Shown: positions 8,151 through 16,815 of the stretch, in pieces
Position numbering within the stretch: the stretch's first letter is position 1
How the letters are laid out: each line of letters begins with the position of its first letter
Assembly: GCA_002391075.1 (NCBI GenBank)
Contig: DGRN01000009.1
Span: 31,461 to 92,688 of the forward strand
Direction: 5' to 3'
DNA from: Candidatus Saccharibacteria bacterium UBA4387
GTDB lineage: Bacteria > Patescibacteriota > Saccharimonadia > Saccharimonadales > Saccharimonadaceae
Length of the DNA stretch: 61,228 nt
Made by a program: the position numbers and the translations under genes
The notes under the pieces: generated by a model
Databases searched by the model: none
What the model saw: the letters and a program-made list of their open reading frames with translations, nothing else
What the model was told of the DNA's origin: nothing

Positions 8151-9287
8151 ATGAAGAGTGAGAGTGGAGTAAAGAATCGCAATCTTTCTGATGCGAAAAA
8201 TAAATCACGCAAAGCAAAAAGCAAAATGCCGCTAATCTTTTGCGCTATTGTCGTTGCGTCAATCCTAGTAGGTTTTGTTGCCGGAATGCTGCTATTTCCG
8301 AAGCATGACGAGGCTGAACCGGAGAAGCAAAAAGAACCAGAGGCCGCAAAAGAAGAAGACCATGACGATGAGACGACAAGCTCAGAATGGGGTGACGCCT
8401 ACGCGAAATACTTCACGGAACGCAACGAGCTAACCGACACGAACTCGCCGGTCCTGAGCGCCATAGATTTCATGAACGACGGCACGCCGGAAATCTTACT
8501 AAACTACACCACTTCAGTCTCAGCAAAAACTCAAATTCTCTATCTCGATGCTGAGCAAAAAGTGATTGCGAGCGACAGCTACAACAACGCGCGCCTAGTC
8601 TTGCTTTATCCGATCGAGGAAACTGAAGGGGAGGAGGCGCAGCCAAATCTCAAGCCCGAGCCGACCTGGTATCTTTATAATGGTAGCGATACGGAATATG
8701 GTCGCTATGTTAAAGTTAGCGATATTATCTCTGGCTCTAGCAATCCAGTCTTCATTAATGCAACTACGGACGCCAGCCTGCTGAGTCTGCACGAAAATTA
8801 CGTAGAAATTAGCCCCGAGCTCGATACTTACCAGCTGAACATGAAAAAGATTTACCCGAGCATTAAAGAACTTGTGCAAAGCGGTGAATATAATCCAATC
8901 AACGATAACATCGAGAAGAGCGTATCGGGTGAAATCTCGGATCGCTACGCCGTAAAACAGAAGGAAGCCGAAGACAAGAAGGCGGCCGAAGAGAAAGCTA
9001 AGGCCGAAAGCGAAGCGGAGCGCATCAGTGCCGGCATTAAAGTTGGCGATTATACAGTTGCATATGGTGGCTACTCAGCGAAACTTGACGGCGGCGCGAC
9101 TGTCAAAATTATCCTCAAATCGGACGGCACCTTCACGATGGAAGATACGAGCGAAGGAAATGTTAAATCCGGCACTTTCGTTGTGGAGAATTCTACGATT
9201 ATTCTTGGGACAAAAGCCGATGGCGCCAAGTTGAACGTCACTGGAAATAATAGCCTGAAATATAACGACGCTGTTTTGACAAAATAG
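8151..9287 (+). CDS. Membrane-anchored exported protein of unknown function
   Basis: 378 aa. A basic N-terminus precedes one membrane helix (PLIFCAIVVASILVGFVAGMLLF, about 27-49), a Glu/Lys-rich linker, and an extracytoplasmic region resembling bacterial proteins that describe a measured quantity (YFTERNELTD ... AIDFMNDGTPEILLNYTT). An Ala/Lys/Glu coiled-coil segment (about 270-297) leads to a small C-terminal beta domain (VGDYTVAYGGYSAKLDGG, DGTFTMEDTSEGNVKSGTF) seen in surface lipoproteins. No lipobox. I do not recognise a function. Start chosen from the -10/ATG spacing. Confidence 0.7.
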   Translation: MKSESGVKNRNLSDAKNKSRKAKSKMPLIFCAIVVASILVGFVAGMLLFPKHDEAEPEKQKEPEAAKEEDHDDETTSSEWGDAYAKYFTERNELTDTNSPVLSAIDFMNDGTPEILLNYTTSVSAKTQILYLDAEQKVIASDSYNNARLVLLYPIEETEGEEAQPNLKPEPTWYLYNGSDTEYGRYVKVSDIISGSSNPVFINATTDASLLSLHENYVEISPELDTYQLNMKKIYPSIKELVQSGEYNPINDNIEKSVSGEISDRYAVKQKEAEDKKAAEEKAKAESEAERISAGIKVGDYTVAYGGYSAKLDGGATVKIILKSDGTFTMEDTSEGNVKSGTFVVENSTIILGTKADGAKLNVTGNNSLKYNDAVLTK

Positions 9288-9310
9288 TAAAAAATACAAC
9301 GCTTTTTATA

Positions 9311-9339
9311 TTGACGCTCAAGCTTAATTTTGATTAAAT
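9311..9339 (+). promoter_or_regulatory. Promoter of small RNA locus
   Basis: TTGACG (9311-9316) and TTAAAT (9334-9339) with 17-nt spacing and an extended TGA before the -10. It points to transcription from about 9346 with no ORF following. Confidence 0.6.
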
Positions 9340-9345
9340 AAATAC

Positions 9346-9492
9346 AAGCTGGTACGCTTCACGGGGTTCCACTGACAAAGTGGACAGTGTGGAGACTGAA
9401 AACAAAAATAAACAGCGGATTAAAACAAAACAATGTGCCCCAGGGTGGGCGCGTAGCAGCGAGAAAGGACGTCTTCGGGCGTCCTTTCGTAT
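9346..9492 (+). ncRNA. Candidate small structured RNA, about 145 nt
   Basis: A non-coding interval with its own promoter and an intrinsic terminator (AAAGGACG/CGTCCTTT, 9464-9487). Internal pairings include CCACT/AGTGG around loop GACAA (near 9368-9383) and GCCC/GGGC near 9437-9450, with an A-rich single-stranded region between. It does not match tmRNA, RNase P RNA or a bacterial SRP RNA as far as I can judge by eye. The following gene starts at its own leaderless promoter, so a cis-riboswitch role is unlikely. Confidence 0.5.
9464..9492 (+). terminator. Rho-independent terminator of small RNA
   Basis: AAAGGACG stem, UCUUCGGG-type loop, CGTCCTTT, followed by CGTATTTT. Confidence 0.7.
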
Positions 9493-9526
9493 TTTCCGAG
9501 CCACTATATTTTTTATAGCAGAGTGA

Positions 9527-9532
9527 TAAAAT
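9527..9532 (+). promoter_or_regulatory. Extended -10 box of leaderless transcript
   Basis: TGATAAAAT, hexamer 9527-9532, ends 6 nt before ATG 9539. Confidence 0.7.
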
Positions 9533-9538
9533 TAAAAT

Positions 9539-10354
9539 ATGACAAATGAAAATATTATTCGAAAAGTTCGCCTCGCTCGCCTAAAAACCTTTTTGTTGTC
9601 CTTGCTAGCAGTGGTGATTTTTGCGTTCTCGATTTATTACAGTGTTTTTCGGGCCGATGAAAAAGATGTTCTGACCATCGTCTTATCGGTTATTTTCTTC
9701 GCGATAGGACTAATCTTTTTAATAAAAAATATCCTCCTTCTAATCGTCCCTATGAACGAAAAAATCTTTCGTCGTGCTGGCTCGGTAGAGGATGCTGCGG
9801 CCTTAGTTTATGGTCACAGTCATGCCGACGTAGAATATACCGATCGCTACGTTACTATTACGCCGTTCGCAATCAGTTTTAACCGTAATTCGCTGCATAT
9901 CGTTGATGTTTACGACATTCTTGCGGTTTTCAAAGAGCGTCGCAGCATCGACTCGGTTTTCGAGACGGACTGTCTGATAATTATTGATGCTTGGGGCGAG
10001 CAGCACGCTGTACAATATCGCCGCAGACAACAGAAGGATGTCGATAAGGCGATTGAGGCGCTAAAGAAAGTCTGCGACCCTAAATTGACGAAATTTGGCC
10101 GAACCATGGAGGCCGCGGAATGGGTTTCTCAAAACCAGCAACTCTTGCCAAAATACGACATGAAGACGAAAAGTTTCATTTCTGCATATCCGGCCGATCA
10201 GGAGCCGTCTGGCAATCCAACTACTAAAACAAGCTCGAAGAAGGGTGCCGTCTCTAGCGCTAAAAATAATTCATCCAAAAAAGCCAACAGTAGCAGCTCG
10301 ACCCGCACGCCAAGAAAGCCACAAGACAAAAAATCCACTTCCAAGAAGAAGTGA
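9539..10354 (+). CDS. Two-helix membrane protein with basic C-terminal tail, unknown
   Basis: 271 aa. Two adjacent membrane helices (about 16-34 and 43-69) are followed by a cytosolic domain of mixed beta/alpha character (DRYVTITPFAISFNRNSLHIVDVYDIL ... AVFKERRSIDSVFETDCLIIID) that is reminiscent of bacterial PH-like/YcxB domains, though this is not certain. From about residue 225 the protein is Ser/Lys-rich (SSKKANSSSSTRTPRKPQDKK), a tail that could bind nucleic acid or anionic lipid. Ends in TGA, convergent with tsaC. Confidence 0.7.
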   Translation: MTNENIIRKVRLARLKTFLLSLLAVVIFAFSIYYSVFRADEKDVLTIVLSVIFFAIGLIFLIKNILLLIVPMNEKIFRRAGSVEDAAALVYGHSHADVEYTDRYVTITPFAISFNRNSLHIVDVYDILAVFKERRSIDSVFETDCLIIIDAWGEQHAVQYRRRQQKDVDKAIEALKKVCDPKLTKFGRTMEAAEWVSQNQQLLPKYDMKTKSFISAYPADQEPSGNPTTKTSSKKGAVSSAKNNSSKKANSSSSTRTPRKPQDKKSTSKKK

Positions 10355-10382
10355 ACTTCGTTTTGGCGCTCGTTTCGTCGTG

Positions 10383-10970
10383 CTAGTAGCGCACGATCAA
10401 GAGTCCGCCCTGACGTAGCGACTTTGGCTCATTGCTGCAAAGATCGATCACGGTCGATGGCAACGAACCGCCACAAGTACCGCGCACGATTGCGTCAATC
10501 TCTGGCATGCGCTGCTTTAGTTCTTGCGCATCTTTGCAAGGCTCTTCGCCGCGCGGGTTGGCGCTTGTGACTAAAAGTGGCCCATTTTCGCGAATAAGAT
10601 TTAGCATATATTCGTGGTCTGGAATTCTAATGCCTATGGTGTCTCGATTATCAAAATAGAAATGCTTGAAGTTTTTCTGCTTCGGTAAAACTACGGTTAA
10701 TTCGCCGGGGAAATAATGTCTCGCAAAATTCATCTTCTGCCTATTAATCTCGGCATAGTCGCGCATTTGTTCTACGTCGCAAAGCATCAGAGTCAGTGCT
10801 TTTTCACCAGTAAAAGAGCGCTCCTTTAGCTTCAATAGCTTTTCGATGGCAGAATTATTGTCTGCACGCACGGCGAGCCCATACACGGTCTCGGTCGGCA
10901 CGCCCAAAATACCGCCCTCTTCGAGAGTCTGGCTAGCTTTTTTGATGTCTTTTTGGGAAATCAAACGCAT
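10383..10970 (-). CDS. tsaC: Threonylcarbamoyl-AMP synthase (Sua5/YciO/TsaC)
   Basis: 195 aa. Family signature GGILGVPTETVYGLAVRADN near residues 18-37, KLKERSFTGEKALTLML, GIRIPDHEYM and LVTSANPRGEEP near 135. It makes L-threonylcarbamoyl-AMP from Thr, bicarbonate and ATP for t6A37 modification of ANN-decoding tRNAs. The usual KRP(x)KPL motif here reads TGEKALTLM, a variant. Promoter: TTGACT, 17 nt, TATAAT (10979-10984), placing the start only 8 nt from the -10, so essentially leaderless. Divergent from gpmI. Confidence 0.92.
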   Translation of the reverse strand: MRLISQKDIKKASQTLEEGGILGVPTETVYGLAVRADNNSAIEKLLKLKERSFTGEKALTLMLCDVEQMRDYAEINRQKMNFARHYFPGELTVVLPKQKNFKHFYFDNRDTIGIRIPDHEYMLNLIRENGPLLVTSANPRGEEPCKDAQELKQRMPEIDAIVRGTCGGSLPSTVIDLCSNEPKSLRQGGLLIVRY

Positions 10971-10978
10971 ATATCTAA

Positions 10979-11007
10979 ATTATATCACAAAACAACTAAA
11001 AAGTCAA
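10979..11007 (-). promoter_or_regulatory. tsaC promoter
   Basis: On the minus strand TTGACT, 17-nt spacer, TATAAT; divergent from the gpmI promoter about 35 nt away. Confidence 0.75.
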
Positions 11008-11042
11008 CATAAAACGTGTCAATGGAAGGGCGCTGAAAATGC

Positions 11043-11048
11043 TACAAT
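11043..11048 (+). promoter_or_regulatory. Extended -10 box of leaderless gpmI
   Basis: TGCTACAAT, hexamer 11043-11048. ATG 11055 is 6 nt away; the in-frame ATG at 11049 directly abuts the -10 and would not be transcribed. Confidence 0.75.
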
Positions 11049-11054
11049 ATGAGC

Positions 11055-12632
11055 ATGAGTAAGTTAAATTATGATGGTCCAATCGTCCTTGTCGTAATGG
11101 ACGGAGTTGGCCTTTCTGATGAAACAGAGCACAACGCTGTAAAACAGGCGCATCTAGAAACATTAAACGATTTAATGCAAAAATATCCATGCGCAAAGCT
11201 AGGCGCAGCGGGCAAGTATGTTGGCGTACCTGACGGCGACATGGGGAATAGTGAAGTCGGTCACAACGCTATGGGTGCTGGCGAAATTGTTTTGCAGCGC
11301 AGTGCGGCCGTGGAAGACGCCGTAAATACCGGAAAAATCTTTGATACTCAGACCTGGAAAGACATCGTAACTAAGGTTACGAAAAACGGTTCCACGCTAC
11401 ATTTTATGGGTATATATAGTGACGGTAATATTCACTCGAACACCGATCATCTCGAAAAAATGGTCGTCCGGGCGCAAAAAGACGGCATTCAGCATATTCG
11501 CGTACATGCGCTAATTGACGGTCGCGACGTTCCGCCGCAAAGCGAGCCTAAATATATTCAACGATTCGAGAAACTTGTTGCCGACTTAGGCAATCCGGAT
11601 TACAAGATAGCCTCCGGCGGCGGGCGTATGGTTATGACAGCTGACCGCTATGAAAACGACTGGGGCATGGTTGAGCTCGGTTGGCGTACGTCCGTACAGG
11701 GCGAAGGCCGCCAGTTTGCGTCGGCTACAGAAGCAATCGAGACATATCGCCAGGAAAACCCAGGTCTTCAGGATCAATATATGCCACCATTCGTCATTGC
11801 GGAAAATGGTGAGGCTATCGGCAAAATTCGCACCGGCGACGCTCTTATTTATATCGACTTCCGCGCGGACCGCGCAGTGGAAATGGCGCAAGCTTTCACT
11901 TACAACGATTTCGATCATTTTGATCGCGGCGAACGCCCGGACATCTATTTTGCTGGCATGACTGAATATAATGAGGATTTGCATGTTCCAGAACACGTTC
12001 TAGTTGGCTCGCCGGTATTCCGTCATACCCTAACTCAGCACTTGGCGGAGCGCGGCATCAAGCAATACGCAATTTCGGAAACCGTTAAATTCGGTCATAT
12101 TACGTATTATTTCAACGGCAATAGCTATGTTGTGCCGGAGGGCGAAGTCGAGGAAGAGGTTGCATCTTATCTTGAACCGTTTAATACTCGTCCATGGATG
12201 AAGAGTGCCGAAATTACCGACAAACTAGTTGATGCTATTAAGAGCAACAAATATAAATTCTTGCGCATTAATTATCCTGGTGGAGATATGGTCGGACATT
12301 TTGCTGAAATGGAGCCAACCATCAACGCGATGGAGTCTATCGATATCTCGATTAAGCGCATTGTAGAAGAAGTAAATAAGCTCGGCGGCATTACGGTCAT
12401 TACGGCCGATCATGGAAACGCGGAGGAACTTGCGGACGAGCAGGGTAACCCAAAAACTTCACACACTACCAACCGTGTTCCTTGCATTTTTGTCGACGAA
12501 ACCAAGAATGCGCAAAAATACCAGCTAGCCGACGGCGATTTTGGTCTGGCCAACCTCGCATCTACTATTACGCTCTTGGCGGGCGAAGAACCTGACGCGC
12601 AGTGGCTGCCGCCAATCATTGATCTGAAATAG
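11055..12632 (+). CDS. gpmI: 2,3-bisphosphoglycerate-independent phosphoglycerate mutase
   Basis: 525 aa, full family length. Metal site VVMDGVGL near the N-terminus, catalytic Ser in PDGDMGNSEVGHNAMGAG (about residues 57-74), phosphatase/transferase domain residues such as IDGRDVPPQS, YIDFRADRA, and the late metal ligands in GGDMVGH and VITADHGNAEE. Interconverts 3- and 2-phosphoglycerate in lower glycolysis, one of few central-metabolism genes here. Start at 11055 set by the promoter spacing, not the longer ORF at 11049. Confidence 0.96.
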   Translation: MSKLNYDGPIVLVVMDGVGLSDETEHNAVKQAHLETLNDLMQKYPCAKLGAAGKYVGVPDGDMGNSEVGHNAMGAGEIVLQRSAAVEDAVNTGKIFDTQTWKDIVTKVTKNGSTLHFMGIYSDGNIHSNTDHLEKMVVRAQKDGIQHIRVHALIDGRDVPPQSEPKYIQRFEKLVADLGNPDYKIASGGGRMVMTADRYENDWGMVELGWRTSVQGEGRQFASATEAIETYRQENPGLQDQYMPPFVIAENGEAIGKIRTGDALIYIDFRADRAVEMAQAFTYNDFDHFDRGERPDIYFAGMTEYNEDLHVPEHVLVGSPVFRHTLTQHLAERGIKQYAISETVKFGHITYYFNGNSYVVPEGEVEEEVASYLEPFNTRPWMKSAEITDKLVDAIKSNKYKFLRINYPGGDMVGHFAEMEPTINAMESIDISIKRIVEEVNKLGGITVITADHGNAEELADEQGNPKTSHTTNRVPCIFVDETKNAQKYQLADGDFGLANLASTITLLAGEEPDAQWLPPIIDLK

Positions 12633-12658
12633 CAGCACTATACAAATACAAAAATGTA

Positions 12659-12667
12659 TGTTATAAT
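12659..12667 (+). promoter_or_regulatory. galU promoter, extended -10
   Basis: TGTTATAAT with the ATG 25 nt downstream. Unlike its neighbours this gene has a short leader, without a clear Shine-Dalgarno. Confidence 0.6.
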
Positions 12668-12692
12668 ATATCAAACATATTAGAGATATATC

Positions 12693-13532
12693 ATGCAAAT
12701 CAAGAAAGCTATCGTGCCGGTAGCTGGTTGGGGTACGCGCCGCCTTCCAGTTACGAAGGTAATTGAAAAGGCTATGCTGCCAATCGGTAATCGCCCACTC
12801 GTGGACTATGTGGTTGAGGATTGCGCAAAGGCTGGCATCGAGGATATTTATATTGTTATCGACGAGAAGCCGTTCTCGCAGATTCGCGCATATTACGAGG
12901 AAAATGAGAAGCTCGACAATTACCTCATTGCACGAGGCAAGGCCGATCGTGTCGAGCTCGCAAAAACCGACCGCGAAGGCGTGCGTATCCATTTCTATGC
13001 GCAGAAAAATGTTGACGAACGCTACGGCAGCGCTGAGCCGGTAGCTCAGGTTGTCGAGGAATTCGGCATCGATGAGCCGACCGCAATCCTCATGGGCGAC
13101 GATTTTAGCTACAATGCGGATGGCTCGTCGGATTTGGCTCGTATGATGGAGCTAGTAAAAACCGTCGATGATTCCGCCATGTTGGCTACCGAAATTTCCA
13201 TGGACGATGTTGAAAAGTTTGGCGTTCTGAAAGTCGATGACGGCGTCTTGACGGGCATTTACGAAAAACCGAAACGCGAAAACGCCCCGAGCAACTTAAT
13301 TAACATCAGTAAATACATCATGTCGCCAAAACTGCTTCAGCGCATCGTCAAATATTGCCGCGACAATAATTTCGGCCCTAAAGATCAAGAATATCTCATC
13401 ACGGATCCGATTATCAGCCACATTAAAGACGGTGATAAGATTTTCGTCATGCCAATCCAGGGCGAGTATCTCGATGGTGGCTCGCTGGACGGCTGGTTGC
13501 ATGCAAACCAAGTGATTTATGGCAAGCATTAA
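12693..13532 (+). CDS. galU: UTP-glucose-1-phosphate uridylyltransferase
   Basis: 279 aa. Nucleotidyltransferase signature KAIVPVAGWGTRRLPVTKVIEKAMLPIGNRPLVDYVVED at the N-terminus, with the usual G-x-GTR loop as GWGTRRLP. Central AILMGDDF provides the metal-binding Asp pair, later GVLKVDDG and GIYEKPK. Makes UDP-glucose for surface glycans. Overlaps the following DUF167 gene by 14 nt, suggesting co-transcription. Confidence 0.94.
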   Translation: MQIKKAIVPVAGWGTRRLPVTKVIEKAMLPIGNRPLVDYVVEDCAKAGIEDIYIVIDEKPFSQIRAYYEENEKLDNYLIARGKADRVELAKTDREGVRIHFYAQKNVDERYGSAEPVAQVVEEFGIDEPTAILMGDDFSYNADGSSDLARMMELVKTVDDSAMLATEISMDDVEKFGVLKVDDGVLTGIYEKPKRENAPSNLINISKYIMSPKLLQRIVKYCRDNNFGPKDQEYLITDPIISHIKDGDKIFVMPIQGEYLDGGSLDGWLHANQVIYGKH

Positions 13533-13740
13533 AGTCCGCGTCAAGCCGGGCAGTAAAAACCGCGCGCGCCTAGAGCAGCAGGAAGACGGCAGCTACGTCG
13601 CCTTCCTTAACGCCAGGGCGCACGACGGCGAAGCGAACAAGGCGCTCATTGAGCTAGTTGCTGACCATTTCGGAATCGCAAAAAGCACCGTGAGCATTAA
13701 ATCCGGCCTCAAGTCGCGCGAAAAAATCCTCGAATTCTAG
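13519..13740 (+). CDS. DUF167/YggU family protein
   Basis: 73 aa, whole domain. Shows the family pattern KVRVKPGSKN, ARAHDGEANKALIELVADHFGIAKSTVSIKSGLKSREK. Function unknown across bacteria. Start lies inside the galU end. The stop codon is inside the stem of an intrinsic terminator and overlaps the convergent rarA stop by 4 nt. Confidence 0.88.
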   Translation: MASIKVRVKPGSKNRARLEQQEDGSYVAFLNARAHDGEANKALIELVADHFGIAKSTVSIKSGLKSREKILEF

Positions 13741-13752
13741 AGGATTTTTTCA
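13721..13752 (+). terminator. Terminator overlapping DUF167 stop codon
   Basis: AAAAAATCCTC / GAGGATTTTTT with 8-nt loop. Symmetric A and T runs make it usable from both strands, serving the convergent rarA as well. Confidence 0.8.
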
Positions 13753-14912
13753 TCTTTAATTTCGTCGGGCAGATAATTTTTATCCAGATGGAAGCCGGCC
13801 TCCCATTTTTGCCCCTGCCCAAAACCCAAATCTTTCATTAATTTTGTCGGCGCATTTCGTAGCCAAATCGGCACCGGCAAGCCCATCGTTCGGCTCGCCA
13901 AAGCCTGAGCCCTCGCCCAACCATCGTACGACTCACGCGATTTCTTTGCCTTTGCTAAGGCGACCGCCACGTGCGACAAAATAATGCCGCCCTCTGGCAT
14001 GCCGACTCGCTCAACGGCCATGAATGCATCAAGCGCCAGTCCGAGCGCGCCATTTCCGGCCAGCCCAATATCTTCGCTAGCAAAAACCACCATTCGTCGC
14101 GCAATAAACTTCGGATCCTCGCCCGCCTGAACCATTCGCGCCAAGTAATACAAGGCCGCATCCGGATCGCTTCCGCGCATCGATTTAATAAATGCCGAAA
14201 TATTATCGTAATGCTTGTCTCCTTGCTTGTCGTAGCCTGGCACCTTGCGACCGGCCGCCTCGCGCACTTGCTCGACGTCGATTTTATCAGACAAGCTAAG
14301 CGCCAATTCCAAATCGCCAAGTGCAGAGCGCGCATCGCCGCCAGATAGTTCCGCTAAATAATCAATCGCATCTTCCGTAATCCTTTTTTCGGCACCTTCG
14401 GCCTTGATCGCTCGCCGCAAAACCTCCTTAATATTATCCTTGCTCAACGCGCTCACGACCACGACTCGGCTTCGCGACAAAAGCGGCGAAATCACTTCGA
14501 AGCTCGGATTCTCGGTCGTAGCGCCAATCAGCGTAATCAGCCCACTTTCAACGTGCGGCAGAAAAGCGTCCTGCTGCGCCTTATTGAAACGATGAATCTC
14601 ATCCACGAACAGAACGGTCCGTATTTTCAAATTCCAGTTCTGCTTCGCAATTTCGATTACGTGTTCGACATCTTTCTTTCCGTTCGTGACGGCCGAAATC
14701 TCGATAAACTCCGCATTAAATTCCCGCGCAATAATCCGCGCTAGCGTCGTCTTGCCAGTTCCTGGCGGCCCCCAAAAAATAATATTCACCGGCTCCTGTT
14801 TTCGCACGATTTCCGTCAGAATCTTGCCGTCGCCAATAATTTCGTCCTGACCGACTACTTCGTCCAATTTTTGCGGCCGCATTCGCTCGGCTAGCGGTAT
14901 CCGATTACTCAT
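13737..14912 (-). CDS. rarA: Replication-associated recombination protein A (RarA/MgsA) AAA+ ATPase
   Basis: 391 aa. Start RIPLAERMRPQKLDEVVGQDEII, Walker A GPPGTGKTTLA (about 46-56), Walker B VLFVDEIHRFNKAQQ (about 100), sensor 1 IGATTENPSF, arginine finger in LLSRSRV, then clamp-loader-like tetramerisation region and the family C-terminus (GLPVPIWLRNAPTKLMKDLG). Acts at stalled forks with SSB and recombination proteins. Overlaps the double-Nudix gene by 8 nt, so both probably share a transcript. Confidence 0.95.
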   Translation of the reverse strand: MSNRIPLAERMRPQKLDEVVGQDEIIGDGKILTEIVRKQEPVNIIFWGPPGTGKTTLARIIAREFNAEFIEISAVTNGKKDVEHVIEIAKQNWNLKIRTVLFVDEIHRFNKAQQDAFLPHVESGLITLIGATTENPSFEVISPLLSRSRVVVVSALSKDNIKEVLRRAIKAEGAEKRITEDAIDYLAELSGGDARSALGDLELALSLSDKIDVEQVREAAGRKVPGYDKQGDKHYDNISAFIKSMRGSDPDAALYYLARMVQAGEDPKFIARRMVVFASEDIGLAGNGALGLALDAFMAVERVGMPEGGIILSHVAVALAKAKKSRESYDGWARAQALASRTMGLPVPIWLRNAPTKLMKDLGFGQGQKWEAGFHLDKNYLPDEIKDEKIL

Positions 14913-15933
14913 GGCGACCTTTCAGGCTAGCCCCTCCGATTTTGCGCAAATTCAAAATCCGGCGAGCCTCCGTGACGGCTACAATGTCTCGCGCACAAAT
15001 AAATGCGATTTTTTCTTTCGGCAATTCTATGCGCAAATCCTTATTCTCGAGCGCCTTGAGCGCGGAATCGATATCGTCGAACCAAACCAGTTCTAGACCT
15101 TTCTCAATCTCGTCCTGCGTCAAACTCTGGCCGACGTATTTCTCGGCTCGACACAAATAGTAATAGTCCACCTGATGGAGCGGCTTGAAATGTCTATCTT
15201 CGATCACTTTTCCCAGTGGATATATCACCGACGCTTGGTAGCCAGCCTCCTCGGCGATTTCGCGCAGTAAGGCAGTCTCAATCAGCTCACCGTCGTCCAC
15301 GCCGCCGCCCGGCACCTGATAATAATTCGCCTTCGTGCGCATCAGTCCAACCCGCCCCGTCTTGTCAATCAGCACTGCTCGCGCCGCTACTCGGCAGTTA
15401 CTGCGGCTGTCGACGTCTGTTTTTTTGAAACCTAGCTTTTCGTCGTCGAGTTGCGCCAAAATCTTGGCCGGCGTTTCATGCAGCCAATAATCCGTAAAAT
15501 CATTACTCTCGTTGTATTCGAACTGTGCCTCGATTTTCTTCCCGCGCAGAATCTCCGGCAGGTAAACTTGCGCATCGCGCCACATTTTATTATATGGAAT
15601 GTCCGACAGCGTAAACCATTGTGGCTCCATCTCGTCGCTGGCTTGCGGTTCGCCTTCCCACTCTGTCGCGATAAAAACATACATCGGCAAGCGCTCCACC
15701 TCGCCGCGGTAGTGCAGATTATTGAATATAATCGTTGCCATACGCTCCATTTTGGTCGCTCGTACGCCGACCTCTTCAAAAAGCTCCCGCTTCGCAGCAT
15801 CCTCAATACTCTCGCCGGTCTCCGTTTTTCCACCAATCCCCATCAGCTTACCTACGCCGAAACCTCGCTTTTTCAATCCTAGCAGAATCTTGTTATCTTT
15901 GCGCAGAAACACACTAGTCGTAATTAAGCTCAT
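14905..15933 (-). CDS. Tandem double-Nudix hydrolase
   Basis: 342 aa from ATG 15933, chosen because AAGGAGA precedes it. Two Nudix domains in one chain: the first (residues about 1-140) has box GGKTETGESIEDAAKRELFEEVGV and looks MTH1-like (KLMGIGGK); the second (about 185-320) has GGGVDDGELIETALLREIAEEAGY. Both boxes keep the Glu residues required for metal binding, so both sites may work. Plausible roles are sanitation of oxidised nucleotides by the first domain and another nucleoside-diphosphate substrate for the second. The fusion is not the usual architecture. Its start overlaps the stop of the upstream PEP-synthase-like gene. Confidence 0.85.
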   Translation of the reverse strand: MSLITTSVFLRKDNKILLGLKKRGFGVGKLMGIGGKTETGESIEDAAKRELFEEVGVRATKMERMATIIFNNLHYRGEVERLPMYVFIATEWEGEPQASDEMEPQWFTLSDIPYNKMWRDAQVYLPEILRGKKIEAQFEYNESNDFTDYWLHETPAKILAQLDDEKLGFKKTDVDSRSNCRVAARAVLIDKTGRVGLMRTKANYYQVPGGGVDDGELIETALLREIAEEAGYQASVIYPLGKVIEDRHFKPLHQVDYYYLCRAEKYVGQSLTQDEIEKGLELVWFDDIDSALKALENKDLRIELPKEKIAFICARDIVAVTEARRILNLRKIGGASLKGRHE

Positions 15934-16621
15934 GATATCTCTCCTTCGTTTTCTCGTTAATCGGCCTGACACGCAAAATGAACAGCTTTCCATTATCTAT
16001 CGCCCAATCGATGCTTAGCGCGACCGTAGAATATTTCTCAATTTTTCGTAGCGCAGTGAATAACATCTCAATCTGTTTGGCGCTCAGCAAGGTGCAATTC
16101 AGCTCGTCACTCTCGGAAACCAACGCACCCGTTCGGCGATTAACTATGATAATATCCGGATCACTCGCGCCGCCCAAGACGGTATCGTTCATCCAGAGAT
16201 GTACCTCGATCAGATACTCGTCCGAATCGTTCGTGACCGGGTTTATGGTGTGCGCCGTGCCTGAAATCTCGGCGTTGAGATTTTTTTGCATCAGAATCGC
16301 CGCTCGCCGCCCTCTTCGGGTGACATTTTTTTGCAGATATTTCACGGCATCAATTAGGGCTTCCCGTTTGACATTCCGCAATGCCTCCCCGTCCAAATCC
16401 AGAGAAAGCGGAGAAGTGCGCAAAATCACGCTCTCGCAATCTAGAAGTTCGAATTTCCGCAAAAGCTCATTACTAAGCCCATCTTCAAGCTCGCAGTTGG
16501 CTGGAATTACATAGCCCGGAACAACAGGTAAGTTTGCACGCTTTAGAACAGCCAAATACATACACATCGTACCGATTCGTTCAATGTCTCGGCAATCTTC
16601 CAACGCAAAAATTCGACCCAT
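15914..16621 (-). CDS. Stand-alone PEP-synthase/PPDK N-terminal-like protein
   Basis: 235 aa. VPGYVIPAN, ESVILRTSPLSLDLDGE, AILMQKNLNAEISGTAHTINPVTND, and ALSIDWAIDNGKLFILRVRPI follow the order of the ATP-grasp pyruvate,phosphate dikinase N-terminal domain (compare the typical DIEWA ... LYILQARP ending). It is much shorter than a complete enzyme: no swivelling phosphohistidine or PEP-binding domain. It could be a specialised kinase-like fold or a remnant; no frameshift is visible, and tight packing argues for a working gene. TGTTACAAT lies 7 nt before the ATG. Confidence 0.7.
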   Translation of the reverse strand: MGRIFALEDCRDIERIGTMCMYLAVLKRANLPVVPGYVIPANCELEDGLSNELLRKFELLDCESVILRTSPLSLDLDGEALRNVKREALIDAVKYLQKNVTRRGRRAAILMQKNLNAEISGTAHTINPVTNDSDEYLIEVHLWMNDTVLGGASDPDIIIVNRRTGALVSESDELNCTLLSAKQIEMLFTALRKIEKYSTVALSIDWAIDNGKLFILRVRPINEKTKERYHELNYD

Positions 16622-16676
16622 ATAATCTATTGTAACACCTCAGAAGCTAATAATGTTGCAGAATCGCATAATAGTA

Positions 16677-16705
16677 TTGACAAAAAAGCAATTGTATGAT
16701 ACAAT
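16677..16705 (+). promoter_or_regulatory. Consensus promoter with long structured leader
   Basis: TTGACA (16677-16682), 17 nt, TACAAT (16700-16705). The leader runs about 104 nt to ATG 16816. It contains CCTC-GAAA-GAGG (about 16777-16788), a stem closed by a GNRA-type tetraloop, and longer pairings GTGG/CCAC and CGAAG/CTTCG. Confidence 0.8.
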
Positions 16706-16815
16706 AAAAGAGTACAAGTGGTTTTCGCGAAGTACAATCCGAGACGCTTCGATATCCGGAGCGCCACTAAACCTGTCCTCGAAAGAGGATGTACCTTAAC
16801 AAGGAGGAAGAAAGT

